Shown here in pieces: positions 1-7,006 of a stretch of 24,849 bases of DNA. Under the pieces are notes generated by a model. The model did not search any database and was not told the origin of the DNA. It saw only the letters and a program-made list of their open reading frames with translations. Position 1 is the first letter of the stretch; each line of letters begins with the position of its first letter. This stretch comes from JAYWDA01 sp043747555 (GTDB taxonomy: Bacteria > Bdellovibrionota > Bdellovibrionia > Bdellovibrionales > Bdellovibrionaceae): assembly GCA_043747555.1 (NCBI GenBank), contig JAYTOY010000023.1, positions 1 through 24,849 of the forward strand, in the 5' to 3' direction. Position numbers and translations under genes: made by a program.

Positions 1-133
1 CTTGCCTTCTCCTTGCGACCTTACGAATTCCATAGGAATTCGTAAGGCAACAACGAACCACTTAAGCCCTTTAAATATCAGAACAATCTTGAGGCGTAAA
101 GCTGCCCTAAGCACACTTAAGTGAGGCAGTTTC
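1..133 (+). repeat. MITE-like repeat, copy 1 (left end outside window)
   Basis: This non-coding repeat is closely similar to the complete copy at 6298-6496. It shows the perfect palindrome with 13-bp arms (19-31 and 35-47, arm CCTTACGAATTCC, loop ATA), a 37-bp spacer, the block AATCTTGAGGCGTAA (85-99) and a right terminal repeat at 107-133, which reads GAAACTGCCTCACTTAAGTG (first 20 bases) on the minus strand. The window opens inside the element, so its left terminal repeat is not visible. It lies just 3' of the exported peroxiredoxin gene that ends at 165 on the minus strand. No open reading frame of note is present. Confidence 0.85.
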
Positions 134-164
134 TAAGGTTAAATATTAAAGTCGTAAATTTAAT

Positions 165-680
165 CTATTTCTTAGCTTTTAAATCATGAATTTGCTGGGC
201 CACACGCTCAGCATCTTTGGCCGGATCGACATCCTTTTCAATGTTTCTAATTTTTAATTCAGGATCAATAATAAAAGTCCATCTTTTGGACATTTTTAGG
301 CCTGGTATTTTCGATCCGTAAAGATCAATAATTTTAGAATCAGGGTCGGCCAGCAAGGTAAAATTCAGATTGTGGTTTTTGCGGAAGGCTGCCTGTTCCT
401 TCACTGTATCTGCACTAATGCCGAAGATATCAGCACTTTCTGCACGGATCGTATTAATGCTATCGCGGAAGGCGCAGGCTTGCTTGGTACAGCCAGGAGT
501 TTCTGCCTTTGGATAAAAATAGAGAACAGTCCATTGCCCTTTGCGGTCAGACAATAAAAACTGTTTCCCTTCATCCGTCGTTGAGGAAAACCCGGGAGCT
601 AGGTCACCGACTTTAAGGTCGCCTGCGAAAGTGACCGCCGAGCTAAGAAGAACTAAACATAGTACGAATTGTTTTTTCAT
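165..680 (-). CDS. Exported peroxiredoxin, PrxQ/BCP subfamily
   Basis: This is a thioredoxin-fold thiol peroxidase that would reduce H2O2 and organic hydroperoxides. The motif PGCTKQAC carries the peroxidatic Cys64 and a second Cys69 five residues later, the resolving-cysteine arrangement of two-Cys PrxQ/BCP proteins. Residues 1-19 form a signal peptide (Lys-Lys start, hydrophobic core, cleavage after TFA), so the enzyme should act in the periplasm, whereas most BCP proteins are cytosolic. The mature part, about 152 residues, has the usual family length. The start is the ATG at 678-680. It is transcribed away from the receiver gene at 921, and a repeat copy lies immediately downstream. A reductant on the far side of the inner membrane would be needed; none is encoded here. 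The subfamily is clear and the export is well supported. Confidence 0.9.
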   Translation of the reverse strand: MKKQFVLCLVLLSSAVTFAGDLKVGDLAPGFSSTTDEGKQFLLSDRKGQWTVLYFYPKAETPGCTKQACAFRDSINTIRAESADIFGISADTVKEQAAFRKNHNLNFTLLADPDSKIIDLYGSKIPGLKMSKRWTFIIDPELKIRNIEKDVDPAKDAERVAQQIHDLKAKK

Positions 681-920
681 ACTAAAAATCTAACAATACT
701 TCGCAGATTAAATCAATTAACCATAATACTAAGCCTATGCAACTATGTTGACTGGCAAAATTAAAGTCCCATTTTTAGATCGACGCGGAAGACTAGCCAA
801 CTGCCATAACGTTCCTCGTCCTTCTCGCGGCGACGTATTTCACATTTTTATTTTTGAAATTAATTCCTTTCAGCACTGGCCGTTCCTAACTATACTTAGA
901 AGTGTTTAGAAAAGAGGCCT

Positions 921-1289
921 ATGATATCAAACGCCAAAAAATCAGTTATGATCGTCGATGATGAAATCCTTCTGTCTGGGACTTTAGCGGATATCTTGGC
1001 TACTTTTGGTTTTGAAACCAATATCTGCACAAGTATCAAAAAAGCTTTAGCCGAGTTTAATAAAAATCCGACCGATTTTGTTGTGACCGATTTAATTCTT
1101 CCCATGGAATCAGGCTTAGAGCTGGTCAAGGAAATCAGAAAAAATAATCAAAAGGTGAAGATTATAATTATGACCGGGGCTGACCCAGAAGACGTCCTTG
1201 CCCACAAAGGCCAAGGCCCGCGTGATTACAATTTAACAATTCTGGCAAAGCCCTTCGCCCCGCAAGATCTTATCGATCTATTGACTTAA
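921..1289 (+). CDS. Single-domain response regulator (CheY-like receiver)
   Basis: This 122-residue protein consists of a receiver domain only. The acidic pair Asp13-Asp14, the phosphoacceptor Asp57 (VVTDLILP), Thr85 (IIMTGA) and Lys110 (LAKPF) are all in the expected places, so it should be phosphorylatable. No output domain is fused. Such proteins act by binding a partner such as a flagellar switch, a kinase or a phosphorelay protein. No histidine kinase is nearby, so the partner is unknown. The start is the ATG at 921, with GAGG at 914-917, which is close to the start. A -10-like TATACT lies at 891-896. The BCP-type peroxiredoxin follows on the same strand after 26 bp and could be co-transcribed. 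Confidence 0.92.
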   Translation: MISNAKKSVMIVDDEILLSGTLADILATFGFETNICTSIKKALAEFNKNPTDFVVTDLILPMESGLELVKEIRKNNQKVKIIIMTGADPEDVLAHKGQGPRDYNLTILAKPFAPQDLIDLLT

Positions 1290-1315
1290 CAAGATCCCTT
1301 TAATAAAAATAAACA

Positions 1316-1786
1316 ATGACCCCTCAGATTTTAATGACCAAAAAAGTGACTTCTTTGCCTGTGCCTTCGTCCAACGGTAAAATTCGTACGCTCAATGAGC
1401 TCAAAGGCAAAAAGATCGTTCTTTATTTTTATCCTAAAGATAATACACCAGGCTGCACAACCGAAGGCATTGAATTTAATAATTTGCTCCCAAAGTTCAA
1501 AAAACTAAACACAGTTGTCTTTGGAATTTCTCGGGATAATTTAAAATCTCACGATAAATTTATTACTAAATATGACTTTAAATTTGAGCTTTTATCGGAT
1601 GAAACGGAAGAGCTTTGCAAAGTCTTTGATGTGATCAAAGAAAAGAATATGTATGGAAAGAAAGTATGGGGCATCGAGCGCAGTACTTTTGTGATTGATG
1701 AAAATCAAATCATTGTGGGCGAATTCAGGAAAGTGAAAGCCGCAGGCCATGCGGCTGAAATCCTAAAATACATCAAAGCGCTTTAA
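1316..1786 (+). CDS. bcp: Peroxiredoxin, BCP type (cytosolic)
   Basis: This is a bacterioferritin-comigratory-type thiol peroxidase of 156 residues with no signal peptide. The active-site segment YPKDNTPGCTTEG holds the peroxidatic Cys47. The resolving Cys normally found five residues later is absent (Phe/Glu context), but Cys101 sits in LSDETEELC, where E. coli BCP has its third, non-essential Cys. It may therefore work as a 1-Cys enzyme or use Cys101. The start at 1316 has no clear Shine-Dalgarno sequence; Met7 at 1334 is an alternative. The gene follows the receiver gene by 26 bp and converges on the Cys-rich gene, with stop codons 6 bp apart. The family is certain and the resolving mechanism is inferred. 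Confidence 0.9.
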   Translation: MTPQILMTKKVTSLPVPSSNGKIRTLNELKGKKIVLYFYPKDNTPGCTTEGIEFNNLLPKFKKLNTVVFGISRDNLKSHDKFITKYDFKFELLSDETEELCKVFDVIKEKNMYGKKVWGIERSTFVIDENQIIVGEFRKVKAAGHAAEILKYIKAL

Positions 1787-1792
1787 TTCACT

Positions 1793-2167
1793 TTAATTAA
1801 AAGGTGGCCTTTGATTTGAGCACCACTGTTCTGTAGAATAGCCGCCTTGACAGGCACGCACCCAGCGCTGCTCCCATTGCTCGGTATTAACATTCTGACA
1901 TGTCACTCCCGATTCGGCAGACCAATCAGTGCAATTCGATGAAAGCCGGTTGGGATCTAGATTTCTATCCAAACAAATACTCTCATTCTGACACTGACTG
2001 GATCCAGATTGATATCTACAAGGATTGAGGCACTGGCGCTTCCACAAATCTGCGCTATGGCCTGCAAATATGCAGCTCACCCCACGAGCCTGGGTCCAAT
2101 CGGTGCAAGATGTTTGAGCTTGGGCTAAAGACCCCAAAAAAAGTAAAGCTAACAAGATTATTTTCAC
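1793..2167 (-). CDS. Exported Cys-rich protein with internal duplication
   Basis: I do not recognise the family of this 124-residue protein. A signal peptide (about residues 1-18, ending in AQA) is followed by a mature chain with ten cysteines (21, 32, 46, 50, 59, 65, 79, 90, 106, 116), enough for five disulfides. Two internal copies are visible: CTDW...GVSC with a later Cys46, and CTDW...GVTC with a later Cys106, each with tryptophans at similar spacing. This suggests a small disulfide-stabilised periplasmic, surface or secreted protein. The start is a GTG (2165-2167) behind AGAGGGA (minus strand, 2172-2178). A -10 TATAAT lies at 2201-2206 on the minus strand, 18 bp from a TTAACG -35. Confidence 0.75.
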   Translation of the reverse strand: MKIILLALLFLGSLAQAQTSCTDWTQARGVSCIFAGHSADLWKRQCLNPCRYQSGSSQCQNESICLDRNLDPNRLSSNCTDWSAESGVTCQNVNTEQWEQRWVRACQGGYSTEQWCSNQRPPFN

Positions 2168-2200
2168 AGATTCCCTCTTTTGCTAATTCAGAGGAATATA

Positions 2201-2230
2201 ATTATAGAAGACTTCTAGGGCAACCGTTAA
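2201..2230 (-). promoter_or_regulatory. Candidate sigma-70-type promoter for the Cys-rich gene
   Basis: On the minus strand a perfect TATAAT (2201-2206) is preceded by TTAACG (2225-2230) at an 18-bp spacing, 34 bp upstream of the GTG start at 2167. The TATAAT is part of the symmetric TATAATTATA (2197-2206), so a -10 also exists on the plus strand, but no good plus-strand -35 accompanies it. Confidence 0.45.
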
Positions 2231-2385
2231 ATAACAGTTAAATATCAGCGCTTACATAATACGTTTCACGCACAACTAGTGACCTCGATTGCAAATTCGT
2301 CATACCCAAGGCTTGATGGCATTTCCGGGTCTTTCTTTAAAAGAGTGTAAAAGGGACCCATAACGAATTAAAGAGGAAATGCTTT

Positions 2386-3774
2386 ATGGTAAATAGAACT
2401 CGATGTATCTGGTCTGGTCTGATGATTTTAAGCAGTCTCATTTTTGTAGCTTGCGCTTCAGATGTAAAAAAAGGTGATATTCCTTCGACAGCCAGCCCCC
2501 AAGAAGAAATTTCTCGCCTGAGCACGGACCTAGATACCGCTGTTTCAAAAAATATTGATGTTTTGGCCCCAAGTGAATTTAAAAAGAGCCTAAGGTTATG
2601 GCAAGAAGCCAAGACAGATTTATCCCAACATAAAAAACAAGAAGAGATCTTAAATGATCTAAGAACAAGCCGTAGCTTTTTAGCAAAAGCCTATACTACG
2701 TCTGAGAACCGTGAGTCCAAAGCGCCTGGCTTATTTGAAGCTCGCCAAGCAGCTCTAAACGCTGGAGTATTAAGCCATTCGGACCTGCGCAGATCCATGG
2801 AAGATTTAGATTCAGATGTCAGTGCTGATGCCGATCATTTAGCTAATTTAAATTCTGATAAGCTAGCTAAATTGCAAAATCGCTACGTTGACTTGGAACG
2901 ACAATCAATCATTTTAAACCAGCTAGGTAAGGCCCAAGCTATGGTTAATGGCGGCGAAAAGGATGGCGCTGCTAAAAAAGCCCCCGTCACTTTAAAAAAA
3001 GCTGAATTATCTTTAAAATCAGCTCAGTCTGTGATTTCTACGAATGTTCGAAATCCTGAAGGTTACAAGGCTGCCGTCGTTGAAGCTAATAACGATGCCA
3101 ATTTACTAACGGACGTCATGTCAACGATCTCACAAAACGGAAAAAACTTATCTGAGCCTTCAGCTTTGAAATTGGTTTCGCAGAACCGGCAAATTAAAAG
3201 TTTGAAAACTGACCTTTCGGATGCTGCTGCTTCTGGCGCCGCCACAGCAGCTAATTTAGAAAATAAGAATCAGGCTTTAAGTTCAGAGCTTGCTACAAAA
3301 GACGCTGACTTGACTTCAGCCAAGGCGAACGTTGACCTTCAGAGGACGATTGAAAGCGCTCGTAGCCAATTTTCTGCGGATGAAGCGGAAGCTTATCAAC
3401 AGGGAAACAACCTGGTTATTCGGTTAAAGAAAATTAACTTTGCAAGTGGTCGTTCAGATCTTCCAGCAACTTCTATGTCAACTTTATCAAAAGTGTCAGA
3501 GGTCGCTAAATCTTTGAATGCCTCTTTGATTAATGTTGAAGGCCATACCGATTCAACGGGAAATGATCAGCAGAACAAAAAAATATCTGAACAGCGTGCC
3601 AGTGCGGTTGCGACGTACTTCAAAGCCAACGGATTTAAAGATATTGATGTTAAATCTGCAGGCTTTGGATTTGAAAAACCGATTGCTACTAATAAATCAA
3701 AAGAGGGCCGAGCCCAGAATCGCCGCGTCGATATTACAATCACACCCGAGGGATCTGCCACTTCTTCGCAGTAA
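2386..3774 (+). CDS. OmpA-domain lipoprotein with coiled-coil stalk
   Basis: This is an outer-membrane lipoprotein that would anchor the envelope to peptidoglycan. The signal peptide ends in a lipobox-like FVAC with Cys23 as the lipidation site. Residues about 35-340 are charged, helical and coiled-coil-like, with many Ala, Leu, Lys and Asp residues, and form a stalk. Residues about 343-455 are an OmpA C-terminal domain. Asp389 (EGHTDS) and Arg404 (SEQRAS), 15 residues apart, match the pair that binds diaminopimelate in OmpA proteins, and the later motif RAQNRRVD is also present. The 462-residue length reflects the long stalk. The start ATG at 2386 has AGAGGA at 2372-2377. It is a single-gene unit closed by a strong terminator. 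It could be a Pal-like or motility-associated anchor; nothing nearby decides this. Confidence 0.88.
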   Translation: MVNRTRCIWSGLMILSSLIFVACASDVKKGDIPSTASPQEEISRLSTDLDTAVSKNIDVLAPSEFKKSLRLWQEAKTDLSQHKKQEEILNDLRTSRSFLAKAYTTSENRESKAPGLFEARQAALNAGVLSHSDLRRSMEDLDSDVSADADHLANLNSDKLAKLQNRYVDLERQSIILNQLGKAQAMVNGGEKDGAAKKAPVTLKKAELSLKSAQSVISTNVRNPEGYKAAVVEANNDANLLTDVMSTISQNGKNLSEPSALKLVSQNRQIKSLKTDLSDAAASGAATAANLENKNQALSSELATKDADLTSAKANVDLQRTIESARSQFSADEAEAYQQGNNLVIRLKKINFASGRSDLPATSMSTLSKVSEVAKSLNASLINVEGHTDSTGNDQQNKKISEQRASAVATYFKANGFKDIDVKSAGFGFEKPIATNKSKEGRAQNRRVDITITPEGSATSSQ

Positions 3775-3794
3775 TCTTCAGCATTTTCATAAAG

Positions 3795-3838
3795 AAAATA
3801 GAAAAAGGTGGCTCTTCCGAGTCACCTTTTTCTATTTT
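3795..3838 (+). terminator. Rho-independent terminator after the OmpA gene
   Basis: A 20-bp stem (3795-3814 with 3819-3838, one G-T pair) closes a TTCC loop. The GC-rich upper part (GGTGGCTC/GAGTCACC) is followed by TTTTTCTATTTT. The A-run on the other arm would let it also work on the minus strand, but no minus-strand gene ends here. Confidence 0.9.
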
Positions 3839-3913
3839 ATAAGCTGAACTTAAATACCTTTGGCAGCCCTAAAAATATAAGTTAGCCTATTTAGAAACAA
3901 TCTAGGGAGGTAT

Positions 3914-4411
3914 ATGTCTATAATTACTTTTAAAGGAAATCCTGCTCATACAACTGGCGAACTTCCACAAGTCGGCCAAACAGTTTCATTTTCAAAAATG
4001 GTAAAGAATGACTTATCAGAGGTTTCTGTCGACAACTATGCCGGAAAAATAAAAGTTATAAGCATTTTTCCAAGTATTGACACTGGCGTTTGTGCGGCAT
4101 CAGTTCGTAAATTTAACGAAGTGGCCTCAGGGCTTAAGAATACCGTGATACTTAATATTTCACCGGACCTTCCATTTGCAAATGCACGTTTCTGCGGCGC
4201 TGAAGGGATTGCAAACTGCGAGACCCTTTCTGCCTTCAGAAATAATTTCGGCAAAGACTGGGGAATTACATTAATAGACACTCCGCTGGCGGGCCTATTT
4301 GCAAGAGCTGTCGTCATTCTTTCGGCTGAAAATAAAGTGATTTATACAGAGCTAGTTTCAGAACTGACGAAAGAGCCCAATTACGAGGCTGCTCTAAAAG
4401 CTATTCGCTAA
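3914..4411 (+). CDS. tpx: Thiol peroxidase Tpx
   Basis: This is an atypical 2-Cys peroxiredoxin of the Tpx family, a cytosolic enzyme that reduces lipid and alkyl hydroperoxides using thioredoxin. The peroxidatic Cys60 lies in SIDTGVCAASVRKFN and the resolving Cys94 in DLPFANARFCGAEG, matching Cys61 and Cys95 of E. coli Tpx in position and context. At 165 residues it has the family length. The start ATG at 3914 has a strong AGGGAGG (3904-3910). It stands alone after the OmpA terminator and converges on the glycosyltransferase gene with 8 bp between stop codons. It is the third peroxiredoxin within 4.3 kb, and each belongs to a different class. Confidence 0.96.
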   Translation: MSIITFKGNPAHTTGELPQVGQTVSFSKMVKNDLSEVSVDNYAGKIKVISIFPSIDTGVCAASVRKFNEVASGLKNTVILNISPDLPFANARFCGAEGIANCETLSAFRNNFGKDWGITLIDTPLAGLFARAVVILSAENKVIYTELVSELTKEPNYEAALKAIR

Positions 4412-4419
4412 CTGCCGAC

Positions 4420-5268
4420 CTAGGATTTACCTAGCTTTAACAGGAGCATTTGAAAAAAAGTTTTTTTAGGGGGCGGTGGAAGTGGCCATTGAATTTGATC
4501 AAAGGCCGCTAAGGATTGATCTAAGCTCTTCTTTTCAATAAAAAAATGCTGAATCATTTTAGTATAATCGTCTTTCTGTCGCCAGTAGTGATAAACAAAG
4601 TCACCTGCACCAAGAATTCGCGACGAACTTGCTAAAAAATAGGAAAAGGCCATTTGCTCCATGACATGCTTTTTATATTTTGAATAAGACTGATCAGTGA
4701 GATCTAAAACATTTTTTAGGGCGCTAAAAAAAGCCGGTGAAAAGCCCAAAACTCCTGCATTCCACATCGTCATGGACGGCGGAATTTTAATATTTTTCCC
4801 TTCAATATTAAATTCAAATTTTGCTAAAAACCGAGCCACCTTTTTTGACAGAGGATCTTTGCCTTGGTTCACAACGTTTTCGGCCTCATGCATAAGGCTG
4901 TGATGCTTATCGATCTGTGCCATCAGCGGCGTTGGGTTCTTAGTGAAATAAGTGTCCCCATCTAAGTAAAATAAATTGAATTCAGGGAATTTCTTGGCCG
5001 CATCGCGAAGCATTTCTATTTTTACCCGGTGGACAAACTGAATCTGTCCCCGCCATTCAGTCAAGCGCTCGGGGTTGATCGGTTCATATTGCATCTGCGG
5101 GTGATCGCCCAAATAGCTTTTAAAATATTCCTGCCGATCGGTGTAGATGACAATTTTTTGAACACACTTAAGTTCAGATTGGTGCTTTAATAAACTAATC
5201 ACCGAGAACAAAGTTTGTTCTAAAATAGAGTCTAGACCATAAGCTTGATAAATAACGATATTTTTCAT
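4420..5268 (-). CDS. GT-A-like glycosyltransferase
   Basis: This is a probable nucleotide-sugar-dependent glycosyltransferase of 282 residues. It begins with a Rossmann-like strand (KNIVIYQAYG) and carries a D-x-D type metal-binding motif in FYLDGDTYF (Asp103 and Asp105 counted from the chosen start) and a later MWNAGVLGF segment typical of GT-A folds that bind the acceptor. There is no signal peptide. The frame is open upstream to 5328, but that would overlap galE, so the ATG at 5266-5268 is preferred; its Shine-Dalgarno sequence is weak. It diverges from galE with 37 bp between start codons, which suggests joint use in polysaccharide or LPS sugar metabolism. Donor and acceptor cannot be told from the sequence, and the GT family number is uncertain. 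Confidence 0.7.
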   Translation of the reverse strand: MKNIVIYQAYGLDSILEQTLFSVISLLKHQSELKCVQKIVIYTDRQEYFKSYLGDHPQMQYEPINPERLTEWRGQIQFVHRVKIEMLRDAAKKFPEFNLFYLDGDTYFTKNPTPLMAQIDKHHSLMHEAENVVNQGKDPLSKKVARFLAKFEFNIEGKNIKIPPSMTMWNAGVLGFSPAFFSALKNVLDLTDQSYSKYKKHVMEQMAFSYFLASSSRILGAGDFVYHYWRQKDDYTKMIQHFFIEKKSLDQSLAAFDQIQWPLPPPPKKTFFQMLLLKLGKS

Positions 5269-5305
5269 AATGTTCAGAGGATAAAAATGACTGAAGGAGC
5301 CCAAT

Positions 5306-6298
5306 TTGTCTAATAAAATTCTTGTCACTGGCGGCGCTGGCTATATCGGAAGTCACGCCTGTAAAATGCTAAAAGCCCAGGGCTATCAGCCTGTCGTTTA
5401 TGATAACCTGGGCCGCGGACATGCGTGGGCTATCCAGTGGGGTCCCCTTGTGAAAGGGGACCTTCACGAAACCGAGCACCTCGTTCGTACTTTGCAGGAA
5501 CATCAAATTCAAGCCGTCATCCATTTTGCAGCTTTTGCCTATGTTGGCGAATCCGTGCAAAAGCCCGAACTTTATTACGAAAATAATTTTGGCGGGACCT
5601 TATCGCTTTTAAAGGCGATGCAGAAGGCCCAGGTTAAAAGAATCGTGTTCTCTTCAACCTGTGCCACTTATGGAAACCCTCAAGAAGAATTTTTAACAGA
5701 ATCCCACCCGCAAAACCCGATCAGCCCTTACGGGCAATCAAAACTGATGGTTGAAAAATTACTTCAAGACGCAGTTCGAGCCTGGGGTTTACAGGCCGTC
5801 GCTTTAAGATATTTTAATGCCTCTGGTGCTGATCCAGAAGGACAGATTGGCGAAGCGCATGACCCAGAAACTCATTTGATTCCGTTGGCTATTCAAGCCG
5901 GTCTTGGGAAACTTAAAGAAATTTCAATTTTTGGCAATGACTATCCGACACCCGATGGAACTTGTTTGCGTGATTATATCCACGTCAATGATTTAGCCTC
6001 TGCTCACATTAGGGCCTTGCAAATGGTTCTAGAAAATAAGATCACCTTTGACGCTTTTAATTTGGGAACCGGGCACGGTTATTCCGTTTTAGAGGTCATA
6101 AATAAAGTCAGTCAGGTCCTTGGAATTGAGGTTCCCTGTCGCTTGACCGGCCGCCGCGAAGGCGATCCCCCAAAGCTTATTGCGGATGCTTCAAAAGCTT
6201 TTAAATCTTTGGGATGGAAAGCACAATTTTCTGATCTAGAGACCTTAATCATATCCGCCGTTCTTTGGGAAAAAAAGCAGTTGGCAGTGAAGCTATAG
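5306..6298 (+). CDS. galE: UDP-glucose 4-epimerase GalE
   Basis: This extended short-chain dehydrogenase/reductase interconverts UDP-glucose and UDP-galactose (or the N-acetyl forms) with bound NAD in the cytosol, supplying galactosyl donors for surface glycans. The NAD-binding TGGAGYIGSH (residues 8-17), the FSSTCATYG segment with the catalytic Ser/Thr around 117-118, and Tyr142-x3-Lys146 (PYGQSK) are intact. The length of 330 residues is normal. The start is TTG at 5306, fixed by AAGGAG at 5294-5299 and by the N-terminal sequence SNKILVTGG. The promoter must lie within the divergent glycosyltransferase gene or the 37-bp gap. The terminal G of its stop codon is the first base of repeat copy 2. 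Confidence 0.96.
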   Translation: MSNKILVTGGAGYIGSHACKMLKAQGYQPVVYDNLGRGHAWAIQWGPLVKGDLHETEHLVRTLQEHQIQAVIHFAAFAYVGESVQKPELYYENNFGGTLSLLKAMQKAQVKRIVFSSTCATYGNPQEEFLTESHPQNPISPYGQSKLMVEKLLQDAVRAWGLQAVALRYFNASGADPEGQIGEAHDPETHLIPLAIQAGLGKLKEISIFGNDYPTPDGTCLRDYIHVNDLASAHIRALQMVLENKITFDAFNLGTGHGYSVLEVINKVSQVLGIEVPCRLTGRREGDPPKLIADASKAFKSLGWKAQFSDLETLIISAVLWEKKQLAVKL

Positions 6299-6496
6299 AA
6301 ACTGCCCCACTTACGTGTGCTTAGATTTACTCGCGCGTCGAAAAAGATCAGTTTTTCTAGACGCTTGCCTTCTTCTTGCGACCTTACGAATTCCAAAGGA
6401 ATTCGTAAGGCAACAGCGACCCACTTAACCCTTTTAAATATCAGAACAATCTTGAGATGTTAAGCTGCCCTAAGCACAATTAAGTGGGGCAATTTC
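6298..6496 (+). mobile_element. MITE-like element, copy 2 (complete)
   Basis: This is a 199-bp non-coding element bounded by 27-bp inverted terminal repeats (6298-6324 and 6470-6496, 24 of 27 identical). The outer ends read GAAACTGCCCCACTTA and, inverted, GAAATTGCCCCACTTA. Inside are a hairpin (GCGTCGAAAAA at 6335-6345 pairing with 6352-6364, with a two-base bulge), the core palindrome with 13-bp arms (6382-6394 and 6398-6410, loop AAA), and a block starting AATCTTGAG at 6448. No reading frame or transposase is present. No clear target-site duplication was found. It fills the gap between the galE stop codon and the end of the opposing membrane-protein gene. The MITE label is an inference from structure. 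Confidence 0.8.
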
Positions 6497-6502
6497 AAAG
6501 CT

Positions 6503-6904
6503 TTAATCTTTTTTAACACTGCAATCTTTTAGCAAATGCAAAAGTCGCGCATTGTGAAAGGTGCCTGCTTTATCGACATCCCAAAAAGGATAAGGATAAA
6601 ACCTGGCGGTGGCGCATTGACCAGGTTCAACCGCAGCCCACTGGCGATCTTCTGTCGACGCAACCACGATTTCACCGGTTTTTTGGTCTTCAATAGAAAC
6701 GGCAAATGAAAATACTTGGGGATTTGGCGCCTCTCCGGCTCGGCCTGCAAAAATCATTTGGCTATCGACCCGCTCAACTTTTTTTACTGGACCACTGACG
6801 ACCCGAGAAAAAATATAGGAATAATAGTTAACGAATATCGATCCCGCGGCCACCAAGACCACAATAACCACCAATAATTTAGCAAGTGTCATTACGTTTT
6901 TCAT
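6503..6904 (-). CDS. Small membrane-anchored protein, unknown function
   Basis: I do not recognise this 133-residue protein. One hydrophobic segment (about residues 5-27, LAKLLVVIVVLVAAGSIFV) lies at the N-terminus, and the rest is soluble, with two cysteines (GQCATARF and LKDCSVKK) that could pair if the domain faces the periplasm. The soluble part has beta-like alternation (QVFSFAVSIEDQ, GEIVVASTEDRQW). An in-frame TTG two codons upstream would extend it to 6910; the ATG is preferred, although neither has a clear Shine-Dalgarno sequence. It is divergent from the MFS gene and its 3' end abuts repeat copy 2. Confidence 0.65.
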   Translation of the reverse strand: MKNVMTLAKLLVVIVVLVAAGSIFVNYYSYIFSRVVSGPVKKVERVDSQMIFAGRAGEAPNPQVFSFAVSIEDQKTGEIVVASTEDRQWAAVEPGQCATARFYPYPFWDVDKAGTFHNARLLHLLKDCSVKKD

Positions 6905-6918
6905 GCCCAAGGTTTACA

Positions 6919-6935
6919 TTTACCAAGCAGGTAAA
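6919..6935. promoter_or_regulatory. Inverted repeat in a divergent promoter region (possible operator)
   Basis: TTTACC (6919-6924) and GGTAAA (6930-6935) form a 6-bp-arm dyad with a 5-bp spacer, in the 102-bp gap between the small membrane protein and the MFS gene. The position and symmetry fit a repressor site serving one or both genes. No regulator is encoded next to it. Confidence 0.3.
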
Positions 6936-7006
6936 ACAAGCAAAAGTGTTAACTATCTGGGTGCCAACTTTTATTTATTTTGTTCTAATATTTACACCGA
7001 GGTTTT

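Noticed and set aside
19..47. Core palindrome as a simple rho-independent terminator
   Set aside because: None of the three copies has a T-run directly after the stem on either strand, although a role in ending or protecting transcripts by another route is not excluded.
2337..2612. Minus-strand frame of 91 codons opposite the OmpA gene start
   Set aside because: It is antisense to a clear lipoprotein gene, has no motif and has no ribosome-binding site.
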